Assembly (NCBI RefSeq): GCF_004358345.1 | Contig: NZ_CP037952.1 | Coordinates: forward strand, 1,178,001 to 1,242,000 | Direction: 5' to 3' | Source of the DNA: Parashewanella spongiae | GTDB lineage: Bacteria; Pseudomonadota; Gammaproteobacteria; Enterobacterales; Shewanellaceae | DNA length: 64,000 nucleotides | Part shown: in pieces, positions 53,647 through 62,585 of the stretch | How the letters are laid out: the number at the start of each line of letters is the position of its first letter | Numbering within the stretch: the first letter of the stretch is position 1 | The notes under the pieces: model-generated | Databases searched by the model: none | Seen by the model: the letters and a program-made list of their open reading frames with translations, nothing else | Told to the model about the DNA's origin: nothing | Position numbers and translations under genes: made by a program

Positions 53647-54293
53647 GACTTTTTTATCTGCTATTCTCTTTTCCGATGATTTTAGTCGCAGCTCTTTTCT
53701 ATGTGTTGAATATTTTTAATGTAAAAGATTATTTCAACCAATGCAAAGAACTGCTAAAACCAGTTTACCCTCCAGTAAAAGGTGAACTACTTGTCTGCTT
53801 ACAACTTGCTGAGGATCGAAGGAATAAATACCATTTAGGTGTTGATTACATAGGGCTTGTAAGGGCTATATTTGCAAATTTTCGTGGTTCAATACAAGGT
53901 GCAAGTACGATAGAGCAACAATTCGTTAGAACAGTTATAAAAAGATATGAGAGAACGTTTTCTCGTAAAATACTTGAGCAAATGATTGCGCACTTATTAT
54001 GTTTGAGGTGTAGCAAAAATCAGATATCTAAAGCATATTTAAATATTGCTTATTTTGGTACTGGAATTCATGGGTATCATTCTTTAATTAAATCAACTTC
54101 AAACACTGAATTGGATTTGATATTGTTCTCTGAAATTATTGCCAGACTGAAATATCCTGAGCCTAAATCATTATCTTACAAAGCCCAGTGGTATCCAAAA
54201 ATGCTAAATAGAAGAAACTTTATAATACGAGTATTTGAATCAAACTACGCCAGAAAAGATAATAGCCTCAAAAATCTTGAGTATGGCTTATAG
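53625..54293 (+). CDS. GT51-type peptidoglycan glycosyltransferase
   Basis: The 222-residue protein starts with TTG at 53625, behind GAAGGAAG. A transmembrane helix (LFYLLFSFPMILVAALFYVL) precedes the GT51 domain. LAEDRRNKYHLGVD holds the catalytic Glu, GSIQGASTIEQQFVRT the second motif, and RKILEQMIAHLLC with YLNIAYFGTGIHGY the third and later ones. Monofunctional GT51 enzymes polymerise lipid II. No transpeptidase domain is present. Conjugation systems usually bring lytic enzymes, so a polymerase here is unusual. Confidence 0.83.
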   Translation: MAKKVFLRLFYLLFSFPMILVAALFYVLNIFNVKDYFNQCKELLKPVYPPVKGELLVCLQLAEDRRNKYHLGVDYIGLVRAIFANFRGSIQGASTIEQQFVRTVIKRYERTFSRKILEQMIAHLLCLRCSKNQISKAYLNIAYFGTGIHGYHSLIKSTSNTELDLILFSEIIARLKYPEPKSLSYKAQWYPKMLNRRNFIIRVFESNYARKDNSLKNLEYGL

Positions 54294-54397
54294 CTTTCTT
54301 GAAAAGTATATGTAGGTATTTTCAAACCTACCCAACAACCAATCATCGCCATAAACTGCCTTTCAAACACACTCTCTAATCCGAAGGAGAGTTAAGA

Positions 54398-54733
54398 ATG
54401 AAAGGCTTTTTCGTTCCTAACACTATACAAATTACTACACCTGCGATTCAGCCATATCGAGCTGTAATGGCACAGCTATGGCTGCTTTTTTTCCTTTTTT
54501 TAGTTCCTGAAATCGCTTTCGCTAACCCAATCACTGAGGGGGTTAATTGGGTGATGGATTTGCTGACTAATGGCATAGCCCGTAGTGCTGCGGTGATTGG
54601 TATTGCCATTCTTGGTTATCTGGCTTGGTTTGGTCGCATAACAGGCGAGACTTGCGGCAAATATATTGCTGGCATTGTGTTGGTATTCGGCGGTACCACC
54701 ATTGTCGATATGATTATTTCTGCGGTGAAATAG
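54398..54733 (+). CDS. virB2: VirB2-like pilin
   Basis: The 111-residue protein starts with ATG at 54398 after AAGGAGAG. A long signal sequence ends near EIAFA; the mature peptide has two hydrophobic helices (AAVIGIAILGYLAWFG and IAGIVLVFGGTTIVDMII) typical of TrbC/VirB2 pilins. It forms the conjugative pilus. It is the first gene of the type IV secretion operon. Confidence 0.9.
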   Translation: MKGFFVPNTIQITTPAIQPYRAVMAQLWLLFFLFLVPEIAFANPITEGVNWVMDLLTNGIARSAAVIGIAILGYLAWFGRITGETCGKYIAGIVLVFGGTTIVDMIISAVK

Positions 54734-54743
54734 AGGACAGATT

Positions 54744-55067
54744 ATGAACGAACATGATCCTCTATTTGTTGCCGTAACTCGTCCTGCAATGAAATGGGGC
54801 GTTACTTTAGATGGCATTATCATCACTGGCGCTTTAGTTGCGGTATTGATGATTATCACCAAAAACCCACTCATTTTGCTGCTGTACCTGCCTGTTCATG
54901 GGGTGCTGTATGTGCTGTGTTTACGTGATCCAAGACTATTTCGCTTAACGTTGCTTTGGTTAAAAACTAAAGCTAAGTCGATTGCATGGCGATTGTTTAG
55001 TGCCGCTTCAGCTTGCCCTTATCGTAATACTCGTAGTCGCAGTTCAATGTTGAGGAACATCTTATGA
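54744..55067 (+). CDS. virB3: VirB3-like inner-membrane protein
   Basis: The 107-residue protein starts with ATG at 54744. The N-terminal PLFVAVTRPAMKWGVTLDGI and a hydrophobic segment (LIILLYLPVHGVLYVLCL-like) match VirB3, which helps assemble the pilus with VirB4. The C-terminus is basic. It overlaps virB4 by 4 bp. Confidence 0.88.
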   Translation: MNEHDPLFVAVTRPAMKWGVTLDGIIITGALVAVLMIITKNPLILLLYLPVHGVLYVLCLRDPRLFRLTLLWLKTKAKSIAWRLFSAASACPYRNTRSRSSMLRNIL

Positions 55068-57514
55068 TTTCTCAAGTTCCTCAACATATTTGGAAAAGTG
55101 AAAACGAAGCTGCTGAGTTTGTTCCGTATCAAACGCATGTTGATGAACATACCGTAAAAACTCATAGCGGTGATTATTTGCAAGTGATTAAACTGCAAGG
55201 AGTGGCTCATGAATCGGTGGCACCTGAGCAGGTGTTACTTTGGAAAGAACAGCTCAACTTATTACTGCGGAATATTTCCAGTCCTGATGTATGTATCTGG
55301 ACTCACTTAATACGCAGGGAACATAAGGTATTCCCAAAAGGTGAATTTGATTGTGAGTTTGATAGAAAACTCAATGACAAATATGCAGTTAAGGTTTGTC
55401 AAAGCCAACTGATGATCAATGAATTGTATCTGACCGTTGTTTATCGCAACCAAAATCACGCTTTATCATCCTGGTTCAGTAAGGCGAGTAAAGTAACTCA
55501 AGAGCAAGCTATTACTGGAATTAAACACGCAATAAATACATTGAATGAGATTGTTAGCACTGTAGTTGCATCGATGGAAAGTTACCAATCACAACGATTA
55601 GGCACTTATTTATCTAATGATATTGTTTATTCAGAGTTATTGACCTTTCTGGATTATTTGGTCAATGGAGAATGGCAACAAAGAGCCTTACCCCAAGTTA
55701 ATATTGCTGACTCATTAGTGAGAGTTCGCCCGCTATTTGGTGTTGACACTTTTGCCTTGAAAGGCATTACGCAAACCCGTTTTGGATCTTGTTTAGGGAT
55801 ATCGGAATATCCTGAGCAGACGGAAGCGGGTTTGCTTAATGCTTTGCTATCAGCACCGTTTGAACTGATATTGACTCAAAGCTTTCAGTTTATATCCAAG
55901 CCTGTTGCAATTGAGTTATTGCAACGACAACAAAAGCGATTATATACCACAGGTGACTTCGCTCATTCTCAAATTGAAGCGATTGACATTGGGTTGGATG
56001 ATATTACTTCAAACCGCATTGTTTATGGTGAGCATCATTTAGTGCTTACGGTGCTAACGGACTCACAAACTAAGATCGAAAAGCACCTGTCTCAACTTAA
56101 ATCTGAGCTGGCTGATATGGCGATTATTCCCGTTCGGGAAAGCACTGCACTTGCTGCAGCGTTTTGGTCGCAATTACCTGCAAACAGTAAATATCGGCCT
56201 CGTCCTGCACCTATATCTTCTAAAAACTTCACAGGTTTTTGTAGTTTTCATAATTATCCATCAGGTCAAATTACAGGAAACCAGTGGGGAGAAGCGGTTA
56301 CTTTATTGAAAAATGCTTCTGGCTCACCTTATTACTTCAATTTCCATGAAACAAATTTGCTTGAAATAAAGGGGGGTAAAAGTAAATCAAGTCGCAATCA
56401 CTCTACGGAAACCACGCTTAAGGATGAGCACCACGCTTTAGGCAATACCTTGATAATTGGTGCGTCTGGCAGTGGTAAAACAGTGTTGCAGGGCTTCTTA
56501 ATGTCGCAAAGTAATAAATTTAAACCAACACAAATTCTATTTGATAAAGACCGTGGATTAGAAGTGTATGTCAGAGCCTGTGCAGGTTTGTATCTGTCAT
56601 TACAGATGGGAAAGCCAACAGGCTTTAATCCGTTTCAGTTAGAGAGTGCATCGAGCAATCAACTGTTTCTAACTCGGTTAATCAGTAAATTATGCGGCGA
56701 TAATCTCAATCATAATCAGCAGCGAGAAGTCGCAGATGCGATTAAGGGCGTCATGAGCCTTGATAAACCCATGCGCCGTTTGAGTCGGTGCTTGGAGTTT
56801 CTTGATCCTGTTGAAACTGATGGTTGCTATGCAAAATTACAAAAATGGTGTCAAGGTGGTGAGTTAGCATGGGTGCTGGATAACGAGATAGATGAGCTGG
56901 ATGTAGAGAGTCACAAACGGCTAGGTTTTGATGTGACTGAATTTTTAGATGTGCCAGAGATCAGAACCCCGATTGTGATGTATTTGTTCCATCGTATTGA
57001 AAGCTTGATTGATGGTCGCAGGTTGCAAATCATCATGGATGAATTTTGGAAGTTATTAGCGGATGAATATTTTGAAGATTTAGCTAATAACAAACAAAAA
57101 ACCATTCGCAAACAAAACGGCATTATGATCTACGGAACACAATCTGCTCGTGATGTTTTGAACTCTCCTATAGCGCATTCTTTGGTAGAGCAATGTGCAA
57201 CGCTCATTCTTATGCCCAACCCTAAAGCTAGACGGGAAGATTACGTCGATGGCTTGCACTTAACTGAGCGTGAGTTCGAACTGATTAAAACTGAGTTACA
57301 ACCTAATTCACGGCAATTTATTGTGAAACAAGGTCATTCAAGCTCTGTTCGTGGATTGGATTTAAATGGGTTTGATGAAGAGTTAGCAGTCATATCGGGG
57401 ACAACAGACAAAGTGCAACTGATGACACGTCTCATTGAGCAAGTGGGTAATGAGCCGAATACTTGGCTACCACTTTATTACGATGGCTTGTTGGAGCAGC
57501 GAGGTGAAGGATGA
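55064..57514 (+). CDS. virB4: VirB4 ATPase of the type IV secretion system
   Basis: The 816-residue protein starts with ATG at 55064. It has Walker A LIIGASGSGKTVLQGFLM and Walker B LQIIMDEFWKLLADEYF, with FDKDRGLEVYVRA and QLFLTRLISKLCG in between. It is the large AAA+ ATPase that powers pilus assembly and substrate transfer at the inner membrane. The length is normal, and the stop overlaps virB5. No lesion is seen. Confidence 0.95.
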   Translation: MISQVPQHIWKSENEAAEFVPYQTHVDEHTVKTHSGDYLQVIKLQGVAHESVAPEQVLLWKEQLNLLLRNISSPDVCIWTHLIRREHKVFPKGEFDCEFDRKLNDKYAVKVCQSQLMINELYLTVVYRNQNHALSSWFSKASKVTQEQAITGIKHAINTLNEIVSTVVASMESYQSQRLGTYLSNDIVYSELLTFLDYLVNGEWQQRALPQVNIADSLVRVRPLFGVDTFALKGITQTRFGSCLGISEYPEQTEAGLLNALLSAPFELILTQSFQFISKPVAIELLQRQQKRLYTTGDFAHSQIEAIDIGLDDITSNRIVYGEHHLVLTVLTDSQTKIEKHLSQLKSELADMAIIPVRESTALAAAFWSQLPANSKYRPRPAPISSKNFTGFCSFHNYPSGQITGNQWGEAVTLLKNASGSPYYFNFHETNLLEIKGGKSKSSRNHSTETTLKDEHHALGNTLIIGASGSGKTVLQGFLMSQSNKFKPTQILFDKDRGLEVYVRACAGLYLSLQMGKPTGFNPFQLESASSNQLFLTRLISKLCGDNLNHNQQREVADAIKGVMSLDKPMRRLSRCLEFLDPVETDGCYAKLQKWCQGGELAWVLDNEIDELDVESHKRLGFDVTEFLDVPEIRTPIVMYLFHRIESLIDGRRLQIIMDEFWKLLADEYFEDLANNKQKTIRKQNGIMIYGTQSARDVLNSPIAHSLVEQCATLILMPNPKARREDYVDGLHLTEREFELIKTELQPNSRQFIVKQGHSSSVRGLDLNGFDEELAVISGTTDKVQLMTRLIEQVGNEPNTWLPLYYDGLLEQRGEG

Positions 57515-58176
57515 AGCTTCAATCGTTTATTAAAACAAAGCCACTGGTTACCTGTTTTCACGGGTACGACAGAATCATACTGCTTCTTTTTTTCTTATCA
57601 ATATCAGCTCAAGCTTTTCCTGTGATTGATGCTGCGAATCTGCATCAAAATATCATTCAAGTTCAAAAACTGCTGCAAGAAATTAATACCCTCAAACAAC
57701 AGTTACAAACGGCGAAGTCTCAGCTTAGTAGCATGAATGGTGTACGTGGAATGGGTAATGCCATTGATTCTGTTTATGACGTGACCGTTAAAGTTGACCC
57801 AAATCTCACGTTAAATAAGCAAGGTATACATAACAGTGAATGGCTTAAATTAGGCGGTGATACAGCAGGTTTATTTGATGACATTAATCGTTATCGAGGC
57901 CAATGGTTTGGGCAAACACAAGTTTCGCTACAGCAAACACAAGAACGCTATCAGCAGTTAATGCGTCTGATAAGTAAAATCGATAATGCCCCTCAGCAAA
58001 AAGATATTCAAGACTTACAAGCTCGTATTAATGCTGAAGGCGTAATGCTTGAAAACGAACAGGCAAAGTTGCAATTGCTCAATGCTCAAGCGCAAGCCAA
58101 TGAGGCATTGACTCAACAAAAAATTACCCAGATGGCGATTGAGTCGGCTGGGGAACTTAAACCGATAGATTGGTAA
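57511..58176 (+). CDS. virB5: VirB5-like minor pilin
   Basis: The 221-residue protein starts with ATG at 57511. A signal sequence (IILLLFFLSISAQA) is followed by the helical VirB5/TrbJ region with INTLKQQLQTAKSQLSSMNG. A long coiled C-terminal part ends with KITQMAIESAGELKPIDW. It is exported and sits at the pilus tip. It overlaps virB4 by 4 bp. Confidence 0.88.
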   Translation: MKLQSFIKTKPLVTCFHGYDRIILLLFFLSISAQAFPVIDAANLHQNIIQVQKLLQEINTLKQQLQTAKSQLSSMNGVRGMGNAIDSVYDVTVKVDPNLTLNKQGIHNSEWLKLGGDTAGLFDDINRYRGQWFGQTQVSLQQTQERYQQLMRLISKIDNAPQQKDIQDLQARINAEGVMLENEQAKLQLLNAQAQANEALTQQKITQMAIESAGELKPIDW

Positions 58177-58228
58177 AACTTATTGGAATCAAGTGTCCAA
58201 GGACGGCAGATAACAAAGAGGTATCTGC

Positions 58229-58507
58229 ATGAAATTATCACCCCTTGTTTTAGTTGCTGTCACGTCGATGATGATGACGGCTTGCTCACAACCTGAAACC
58301 AAATCTCAAAAATCTTCACATACGGTCACATGGTTTCTCAAGCATAACGAAATACTGGATCAGACTTTAAAGCTCTGCAGTGATGATCCTGCCAAATACA
58401 ACTAAGAGCCTGATTGTATTAATGCGCTACACGCTGCGAATCAACGTTCAGCTGGCGAACTGCACCCGATTGATTGGGGCAAAGGGGAAAATCCCCGTGC
58501 TCAGTGA
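58229..58507 (+). pseudogene. eexN: EexN-like entry-exclusion lipoprotein with an in-frame stop
   Basis: From ATG at 58229 the frame gives a lipoprotein signal (MKLSPLVLVAVTSMMMTACS) and HTVTWFLKHNEILDQTLKLC. TAA at 58403-58405 then ends it at 58 residues. The same frame goes on as EPDCINALHAANQRSAGELH to TGA at 58507, matching the rest of EexN. A single nonsense change has cut the protein. EexN-type proteins keep a second copy of the element out. Residual readthrough or a sequencing error are alternatives. Confidence 0.8.
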
Positions 58508-58754
58508 TAGTTAAATATTTCAGCGAGAATTAATTGTCATTAAGGCAAGGCGCTTTCTCGCAGTAATAGAGATCTATTACAAGTGGAAGTAACGCTGGAT
58601 GAATGACAATTAAACTCGCACTTCGTGGATGTTTCAGCACTGACTTTTCTGTGTTGTAAAAGCTTGAATTAGCCCACTAGTTCTTCACTTTTACGCCTTG
58701 AAAAACACAGCGCTGAAACATCCTGAAACTTGAACTTTCACAGAGCACGGGGAT
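58491..58754. repeat. MITE-like insert with nested inverted repeats before virB6
   Basis: The outer arms ATCCCCGTGCTCAGTGA (58491-58507) and TCACAGAGCACGGGGAT (58738-58754) are inverted with one mismatch. Inside are two further hairpins: GCGAGAATTAATTGTCATT (58523-58541) to its partner ending near 58618, and GGATGTTTCAGC (58627-58638) to GCTGAAACATCC (58712-58723). No ORF is present. It separates eexN from virB6 in an otherwise overlapping operon. Confidence 0.72.
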
Positions 58755-58759
58755 TAACT

Positions 58760-59779
58760 GTGGCTGCCAAAAGTAATTTGTATCAGGGGATCTTTGATTT
58801 AGTTGATAAGTCATTGCACAACTATGTACAGCAAGGTTCTGAACGTCTTATTCATTTTTTGGTGCCTCTATTTTCTAGCATGATGATCATTTGGTTGGCT
58901 ATTTGGGGCTATGCATTGATGACAGGTAGAAGTGAAGCCCCTTTGCAAGAAGGGTTTTATCGTATTTTGCGGATAGGATTTATTTTGTCATTAGGTCTAA
59001 CAGTCGGGCGTTACAACCAAACTGTAGTCACGTTTTTAAGTGATACCCCACAAACTATTGCTTCAATTGTTTCAGGTGGCCACTCGATGGATGCCGCACA
59101 TTTGTTGGATCGATTATTCAGTCAAGTGTTTGAGCTTGCCGATAATGCTTGGAAACAAGGTGGAGTGATGAACGGTAACTTCGGTATGTATTTTATTGCC
59201 GTTGCTGTGTTGTTGATAGGCAGTTGTTTAACTTTACTGGTGGCTTTTTTCATTCTGTTAAGCAAGGTGATGGTCAGTATATTGCTGGCAATCGGTCCTG
59301 CTTTTTTTGTCTTACTGCTGTTTCAGGCAACACAACGTTTTTTTGAAAGCTGGTTAGGCATGGTGCTGAATTTCGGTTTTGTGCTGTTACTCGGCGTGAC
59401 ATCTGGGAAATTGATGGTGTCAGTGGCGAACAGTTATCTGCATAAAATAGCCGCAAATCATTCAACGATGACCACTCTCAGCGACAGCTCCATGCTGTGT
59501 ATTGTGTTGGGGCTGTGCATTTTAGTGATGAAACAAATTCCCGCTATGGCATCAGCACTCGGTGGTGGCGTTGCGATTGCGGCAAATGGAGCCATCGCCA
59601 ATAGCATACATTCATTAAGGCCGACCACTCTGAGGCATAAATATCGAACATTAAGACGAGATATGAATTATACCGGTCAAGCTTTGGCTGCACCCGTTAA
59701 GCCACTTGGTATTGGTTATCACGCTTATCAAAAACGGTTCGGCGGTAACAGTATTTCTGGGAGAGCAAACCATGAATAA
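58760..59779 (+). CDS. virB6: VirB6-like polytopic membrane protein
   Basis: The GTG at 58760 behind CACGGGGA is the preferred start (VAAKSNLYQGIFDLVDKSLH). The 339 residues contain about six hydrophobic helices, among them LFSSMMIIWLAIWGYALM and LLIGSCLTLLVAFFILLSKV with IGPAFFVLLLFQATQRFFES. This arrangement is that of VirB6/TrbL, a channel part in the inner membrane. The tail is basic and cytoplasmic. It overlaps virB7 by 8 bp. Confidence 0.9.
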   Translation: MAAKSNLYQGIFDLVDKSLHNYVQQGSERLIHFLVPLFSSMMIIWLAIWGYALMTGRSEAPLQEGFYRILRIGFILSLGLTVGRYNQTVVTFLSDTPQTIASIVSGGHSMDAAHLLDRLFSQVFELADNAWKQGGVMNGNFGMYFIAVAVLLIGSCLTLLVAFFILLSKVMVSILLAIGPAFFVLLLFQATQRFFESWLGMVLNFGFVLLLGVTSGKLMVSVANSYLHKIAANHSTMTTLSDSSMLCIVLGLCILVMKQIPAMASALGGGVAIAANGAIANSIHSLRPTTLRHKYRTLRRDMNYTGQALAAPVKPLGIGYHAYQKRFGGNSISGRANHE

Positions 59780-59927
59780 AACGTTCGTGATTGTACTTAG
59801 TTTATTGCTGACACACTGTGCTAGTGCGCCTAAACCACCACATTGTAATGATGACGGCAAAGGACTGAAACCTGTTAATCATGCACCTGTAAAACTCAAA
59901 TCTGTTGGTCAACATAATGAACGATAA
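59772..59927 (+). CDS. virB7: VirB7-like lipoprotein
   Basis: The ATG at 59772 starts MNKTFVIVLSLLLTHCASAP, a lipoprotein signal with Cys at position 16. The mature part has a second Cys (PPHCNDDGKG), as VirB7 uses to bond to VirB9. At 51 residues it is of normal size. It overlaps both virB6 and virB8. Confidence 0.8.
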   Translation: MNKTFVIVLSLLLTHCASAPKPPHCNDDGKGLKPVNHAPVKLKSVGQHNER

Positions 59928-60630
59928 GGAGCTGCTTAAGCAGTATTTTACTGAGGCTAGAGGTTGGGACTCTGAGTTAAGTGTTCGGATAAAAAAATCT
60001 GAACAACGAGCTTGGCGATGCTGTGTTTTATTCACCTTTATTGCGGTGTTGCAAGGCGTTGGATTGTTGTGTTTGTTACCACTAAAAACCATTGAACCCT
60101 TTGTTATTCGAGTTGATAACAATACTGGATTAGTCGATGTAGTTTCAACTCTGGCGAGTCATGGGAAAGTGAAGCTGCGAGCTCAAGAAGTGTTAGATAA
60201 ATATTGGCTGGCTCAGTACGTTCGTCATCGTGAAAGCTACCAGTGGGAAACTCGACGTTACGACCGTAAGTTGATCGGACTAATGTCAGACGATACTGTT
60301 CAACAGGATTATGCCGCACAAACTGATCCTAAAGTTAACCCACAGGCGCCAATTGCAATTTACGGTCAACAAGCACAGGTTGATACTCGCATTAATGCCA
60401 TCAGCTTTATTTCAACCGATAAGGTGAGCAGTGAGCAACGTGTTACTGCACTCATTCGTTACTCAAAACAACTCAATCGAATTGGTGAGACTCATCCACT
60501 GATTCATTGGGTAGCAACCGTTACTTTTGTATATCGTAACGCTCCTATGTCATTACAAGACCGACAGCTCAATCCGCTTGGTTTTCAAGTGCTGAGTTAT
60601 CGTAATGATCAAGCAACGGGAGGTGATTAG
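59917..60630 (+). CDS. virB8: VirB8-like assembly protein
   Basis: The ATG at 59917 is preferred over 59905 as it suits family length (237 residues). An N-terminal cytoplasmic helix (FTEARGWDSELSVRIKKSEQ) is followed by a transmembrane helix (FIAVLQGVGLLCLLPL). The periplasmic NTF2-like domain holds YWLAQYVRHRESYQWETRRY and ALIRYSKQ. It nucleates assembly of the core complex. Confidence 0.92.
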   Translation: MNDKELLKQYFTEARGWDSELSVRIKKSEQRAWRCCVLFTFIAVLQGVGLLCLLPLKTIEPFVIRVDNNTGLVDVVSTLASHGKVKLRAQEVLDKYWLAQYVRHRESYQWETRRYDRKLIGLMSDDTVQQDYAAQTDPKVNPQAPIAIYGQQAQVDTRINAISFISTDKVSSEQRVTALIRYSKQLNRIGETHPLIHWVATVTFVYRNAPMSLQDRQLNPLGFQVLSYRNDQATGGD

Positions 60631-61458
60631 ATGGCACGTTTCCTTATGTTGCTCTTAATTATAAGTACATCAGCTGTGGCACTCGAAACCCCACATTCAG
60701 GCCACTTTGATAGGCGAGTTAAGCACATCAACTTCAACCCTCAGCAAGTGGTGAAGTTAGTCGGACATTATGGTTTTTCTACTGATATTGAATTTTCGAA
60801 TCAGGAATCTATTAGCCAAATCGCAATGGGTGATGCAGAAGCATGGGCAGTAACACCAGTGGCTAATCATATTTTTATTAAACCCAGAGCACAAAATGCG
60901 ATTACCAATATGACGGTACTGACGCAATCAACAACTGGACACCATGTTTATAATTTTGAATTAATGGCGCATTGGTCACAACATGGGGCACATCCAAAAC
61001 CAAACGATATGATGTTTCAGGTTCGCTTTTTATATCCTAACCAAGTTAAAGCTTCAGAGCAGTTTAAGAAAAAACAGCGTCAACTGAGTCAGCGATTGAA
61101 CTCAATTTCAGCTCCTACAATAAAAAATCAAAATTACTTCTACAAAGGTAATGATTCGTTAGTACCTGTTTCTGCATTTGATGACGGACGTTTTACCTAC
61201 ATTACATTTAACGGCAAGCAAGATTTACCCGCTGTCTATCTGGTCGACAGAGATAATAATGAAAGCTTAGTGAACTCCAATATCAACTCTGCATTTCCAT
61301 ACACGATTATTGTTCAGCGAATCGCTAAACAGCTTGTCTTACGGCATGGCGATAAGGTGTTATGCCTATTCAATCAATCTTTTGGAACAGAAAAAGCTGC
61401 TGAATACACAACTAGCAATATTTCTAATGTCGAACGACATCTAAAAGGAGGTAAATAA
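60631..61458 (+). CDS. virB9: VirB9-like outer-membrane core component
   Basis: The 275-residue protein starts with ATG at 60631. A signal peptide (FLMLLLIISTSAVA) leads to an N-terminal beta domain (HINFNPQQVVKLVGHYGF, AWAVTPVANHIFIKPRA). The C-terminal beta domain contains DGRFTYITFNGKQDLPAVYL and ends IAKQLVLRHGDKVLCLFNQS. With VirB7 and VirB10 it makes the core channel. It overlaps virB10 by one base. Confidence 0.92.
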   Translation: MARFLMLLLIISTSAVALETPHSGHFDRRVKHINFNPQQVVKLVGHYGFSTDIEFSNQESISQIAMGDAEAWAVTPVANHIFIKPRAQNAITNMTVLTQSTTGHHVYNFELMAHWSQHGAHPKPNDMMFQVRFLYPNQVKASEQFKKKQRQLSQRLNSISAPTIKNQNYFYKGNDSLVPVSAFDDGRFTYITFNGKQDLPAVYLVDRDNNESLVNSNINSAFPYTIIVQRIAKQLVLRHGDKVLCLFNQSFGTEKAAEYTTSNISNVERHLKGGK

Positions 61459-62585
61459 TGGACGGCGGTTCAACTCCCAATAGAGGAACTGATCCAGAAA
61501 TATTGGAGGACTTACCACAGTTAGGTTCATCAATTTCTCGCAAGTCTAGCTTTAATAAAGGGTTGCTAATAATGTTTGTGGTTGGTGTCATTGCTGCCTT
61601 AATTGCAGTAAATGTGATTACCGTTAACGGCTCTCAACAAGATAAAACAAACCATCACTACACCATTGCGGATCACCTTGGCGCACCACCTGAACAACCG
61701 AAAGCTTCAAAACAAAATGATGTTAACCGAGTTGACTTAACTCACTCGAAAGTTTTGCATACTGGCCTAATTACAACACAACCCCAGTACGCCGTTATCG
61801 GTAGCCAGAATAAAGCACAGCAGACACCACAACAACGCAAACAATTAGACGGTTTACTTGCGTTTGATCAATCTGCATCGGCTCAAAAGAACAGCTCACA
61901 GAATCATGAACCGCAATCAACACAAGCAGTAAATTCAAATCAGAATGCTCTGCAGCAGCAACTGCAGGCGAGCAAATTAAAAGGCAGTTTAGCCAGTCGA
62001 ATTGTTAATCCTAACTTATTCATTACCAAAGGCGCTTTTTTAGATTGCATATTGGAAACCGCTATTAGTTCAGATGTGCCAGGGATGACTCGATGCCAGT
62101 TAAGCCGAGATATTTATTCCACTAATGGCAAAGTGCTGTTACTCGAAAAAGGCAGTCATATTGTTGGGCAGTATCAAGGTGGATTACAGCAAGGGATAGC
62201 TCGTATTTTTGTGTTGTGGGATCGTATCGAAACGCCTAACAGTGTGATCATAGATTTAGATTCAGCAGGCACTGATACCTTGGGTCGCAGTGGTCATAGC
62301 GGTTTTGTTGATGGTCACTTTAAACAACGTTTTGGCAGTGCGATGTTACTGAGCTTGATAGGTGATATAGGTCAATACGCTGCTAATAAGGCCAATAGCG
62401 GTAATAAAAATCAGATTCAATTTGGCAACACCATTGGCGGCAGTAAAGATCTAGCGGCTATCGCTTTACAAGATTCCATCGGTATTAAGCCGACATTACT
62501 TAAAAATCAGGGCGAACACATCAATGTGTTTGTAGCTCGTGATCTAGATTTTAGGAGTGTCTATGATTTGCGACTTACCGACTAA
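61458..62585 (+). CDS. virB10: VirB10-like core component
   Basis: The 375-residue protein starts with ATG at 61458. It has an N-terminal cytoplasmic part, one transmembrane helix (LLIMFVVGVIAALIAVNVIT) and a Gln-rich periplasmic linker. The TrbI/VirB10 beta-barrel domain follows (FLDCILETAISSDVPGMTRC, GKVLLLEKGSHIVGQYQ and INVFVARDLDF). It spans both membranes and passes energy signals. Confidence 0.94.
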   Translation: MDGGSTPNRGTDPEILEDLPQLGSSISRKSSFNKGLLIMFVVGVIAALIAVNVITVNGSQQDKTNHHYTIADHLGAPPEQPKASKQNDVNRVDLTHSKVLHTGLITTQPQYAVIGSQNKAQQTPQQRKQLDGLLAFDQSASAQKNSSQNHEPQSTQAVNSNQNALQQQLQASKLKGSLASRIVNPNLFITKGAFLDCILETAISSDVPGMTRCQLSRDIYSTNGKVLLLEKGSHIVGQYQGGLQQGIARIFVLWDRIETPNSVIIDLDSAGTDTLGRSGHSGFVDGHFKQRFGSAMLLSLIGDIGQYAANKANSGNKNQIQFGNTIGGSKDLAAIALQDSIGIKPTLLKNQGEHINVFVARDLDFRSVYDLRLTD

